DNA of 41,233 nucleotides from Coriobacteriia bacterium (GTDB lineage: Bacteria; Actinomycetota; Coriobacteriia; Anaerosomatales; PALSA-660): positions 1-41,233 of the forward strand of contig JANYJF010000018.1 of the NCBI GenBank assembly GCA_025361885.1, in the 5' to 3' direction. The notes beneath the pieces are model-generated. The model made no database searches. It saw only the letters and a list, made by a program, of their open reading frames with translations, and had not been told where the DNA came from. A program made the translations under genes and the position numbers. Of this stretch, positions 40,055 to 41,233 are shown piece after piece (position 1 is the stretch's first letter; each line of letters begins with the position of its first letter).

Positions 40055-41233
40055 ATGGACTTGGTGAAGGTCAAGAGGGCGCTGGTATCCGTTTCCGACA
40101 AGGCGGGACTTGTGGAGTTCTGTCGCGAGTTGGCCTGGTTCGGGGTTGAGATCGTTTCCACCGGGGGGACGGCCAAGGCGCTGACCGACGCCGGGATCGC
40201 AGTGCGGCCGATCGACGATCTCACCGGCTGCCCGGAGATGATGGAGGGCCGCGTCAAGACACTGCACCCCAAGGTGCACGGCGGACTGCTCGCCGACCGC
40301 TCCAAGCCCGAGCACATGGCGCAGGCCGAGGCGCACGGCATCGGCATGATCGACATGGTGGTCGTGAACCTCTACCCGTTCGAGGCCACCGTGGCCAAGC
40401 CGGACGTCACGCTCACCGACGCCATCGAGAACATCGACATCGGCGGGCCGTCGATGCTGCGCTCGGCCGCCAAGAACCATGCTTCGGTCACGGTCGTGTG
40501 CAGCCCGGCGGACTATGCGACGGTGCTCGACGAGATGCGCGCCAACGACGGCGCCACCACCTTCGAGACTCGCTCCCGCCTGGCCCGCGAGGTGTTCCGC
40601 ACCACGTCGGCCTACGACGCGGCCATCTACCGCTACCTTTCTGGCGAAGTGGAGTTCCCCGCGGACCTCCGCGTTCGCCTCGACAAGGTCCAGGGGCTCC
40701 GCTACGGCGAGAATCCCCACCAGCGCGCCGCGTTCTACCGCGACGCGGAGGCGCCGGAGCACTGCCTGGCGCGCGCCGAGCAGCTGCACGGCAAGGAGCT
40801 GTCGTACAACAACATCCTCGACACCGACGCGGCGTGGTCGGCGGTCCGCGAGTTCGACGAGCCGGCGTGCGTGATCGTCAAGCACACCAACCCGTGCGGC
40901 GTGGCCGTGGCCTCCGACGTTGTCGAGGCCTATGTGAAGGCGCATCGCTCCGACCCCGTCAGCGCCTACGGTGGCGTGATGGCGTTCAACCGGCCAATCC
41001 CGCTCGGCGTGGTCGAGGCGATCAACGAACGCAGCCAGTTCGTCGAGGTCATCGTCGCACCCGACTATGACACCGACGCGCTCGCGCTCCTTCAGGAGAA
41101 GAAGAACATCCGGCTGCTGAGGACCGGCGGCGTGCGCCCGGCCGGTGCCGGCATGGAGATGCGATCGGTCGAAGGCGGCATGCTCGTCCAGACGTCGGAC
41201 TCGGTGTCCGAGGACATGCACGGGTTCACGGTC
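40055..41233 (+). CDS. purH: AICAR formyltransferase/IMP cyclohydrolase, 3' end cut off by window
   Basis: 393 codons, open to the window edge; the family is about 510-530 residues, so the last quarter is missing. The last two steps to IMP. The N-terminal MGS-like cyclohydrolase domain (1-~195) has [46 protein letters not shown] and [16 protein letters not shown]. The transformylase part begins with [14 protein letters not shown] and has [10 protein letters not shown] and the catalytic [10 protein letters not shown]. An ACAGGGGCAG tract precedes the ATG. Confidence 0.97.
   Translation, partial: MDLVKVKRALVSVSDKAGLVEFCRELAWFGVEIVSTGGTAKALTDAGIAVRPIDDLTGCPEMMEGRVKTLHPKVHGGLLADRSKPEHMAQAEAHGIGMIDMVVVNLYPFEATVAKPDVTLTDAIENIDIGGPSMLRSAAKNHASVTVVCSPADYATVLDEMRANDGATTFETRSRLAREVFRTTSAYDAAIYRYLSGEVEFPADLRVRLDKVQGLRYGENPHQRAAFYRDAEAPEHCLARAEQLHGKELSYNNILDTDAAWSAVREFDEPACVIVKHTNPCGVAVASDVVEAYVKAHRSDPVSAYGGVMAFNRPIPLGVVEAINERSQFVEVIVAPDYDTDALALLQEKKNIRLLRTGGVRPAGAGMEMRSVEGGMLVQTSDSVSEDMHGFTV

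Overview
The window reads as one stretch of a high-GC chromosome. Coding frames have strongly G/C-biased third positions, many starts are GTG or TTG, and genes are tightly packed with ATGA/GTGA/TGATG stop-start overlaps. The gene set suggests an actinobacterium, probably an anaerobe: an actinobacterial-type secreted domain, a NikR-linked nickel ECF transporter and a RACo-like corrinoid-activating ATPase (the last two fit Ni- and corrinoid-dependent metabolism such as a CO dehydrogenase/acetyl-CoA pathway). A Coriobacteriia-like lineage is my inference; there is no rRNA or other marker here to prove it. I see no tRNA, rRNA, CRISPR array, IS element or phage gene, and no gene-free stretch above 300 bases.

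Left part (1-14 kb), mixed housekeeping. On the minus strand: a broken or edge-truncated acetyltransferase-like gene, a GT4 glycosyltransferase and a small membrane protein. Then purB and an alpha/beta hydrolase (+), and a spermidine-synthase-like protein, a GNAT acetyltransferase and a tandem-ACT protein (-). A 5'-truncated VOC/glyoxalase remnant lies at 6.3 kb. The nickel module has CbiO/EcfA-type ATPase, CbiQ/EcfT-type membrane protein and NikR on the minus strand, divergent from a NikMN fusion. Next come a DinB-like protein, two coupled low-complexity charged proteins, a membrane protein (-), a RACo-like [2Fe-2S]/ASKHA protein and a small His-rich membrane protein.

Right part (14-41 kb), all on the plus strand: an extended de novo purine locus in the order purC, purS, purQ, purL, purF, purM, purN, purH (purH runs off the right edge). 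Together with purB this covers most of the route from PRPP to IMP/AMP; purD, purE and purK are not in the window. The pur genes are not contiguous. Small integral-membrane proteins follow purC, purQ and purF with no gap or almost none, and four long secreted proteins sit between pur blocks. The four have unrelated N-terminal modules: a lysozyme-like/'hemagglutinin' actinobacterial domain; a metzincin-like protease with an IPT/TIG domain; a six-blade NHL propeller with three InlB-B-like repeats; and a subtilase with a large catalytic-domain insertion and six FN3-like domains. All four end in the same C-terminal unit of about 145 residues, made of three DUF5648-type repeats (RFYN...G.HFYTAS..ER..V...L.S.YR.EG.AY). 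This shared terminus on four adjacent exoproteins is the most interesting feature of the window. It may be a common wall-targeting or ligand-binding module and, from its three-fold repeat, possibly a beta-trefoil.

Other inserts in the pur locus are a DUF4126 membrane protein, a polysaccharide deacetylase, a GCS2-like carboxylate-amine ligase, a phosphatidylserine-decarboxylase-family protein, a class IV aminotransferase/PabC-like protein and an orphan LivK-type lipoprotein. Near-perfect hairpins (26257-26293 and 35960-36002) and a large branched inverted repeat (39839-39947) punctuate the locus, and TA(C/G)AAT-type -10 hexamers lie before several genes, so the locus is probably several transcription units rather than one operon.
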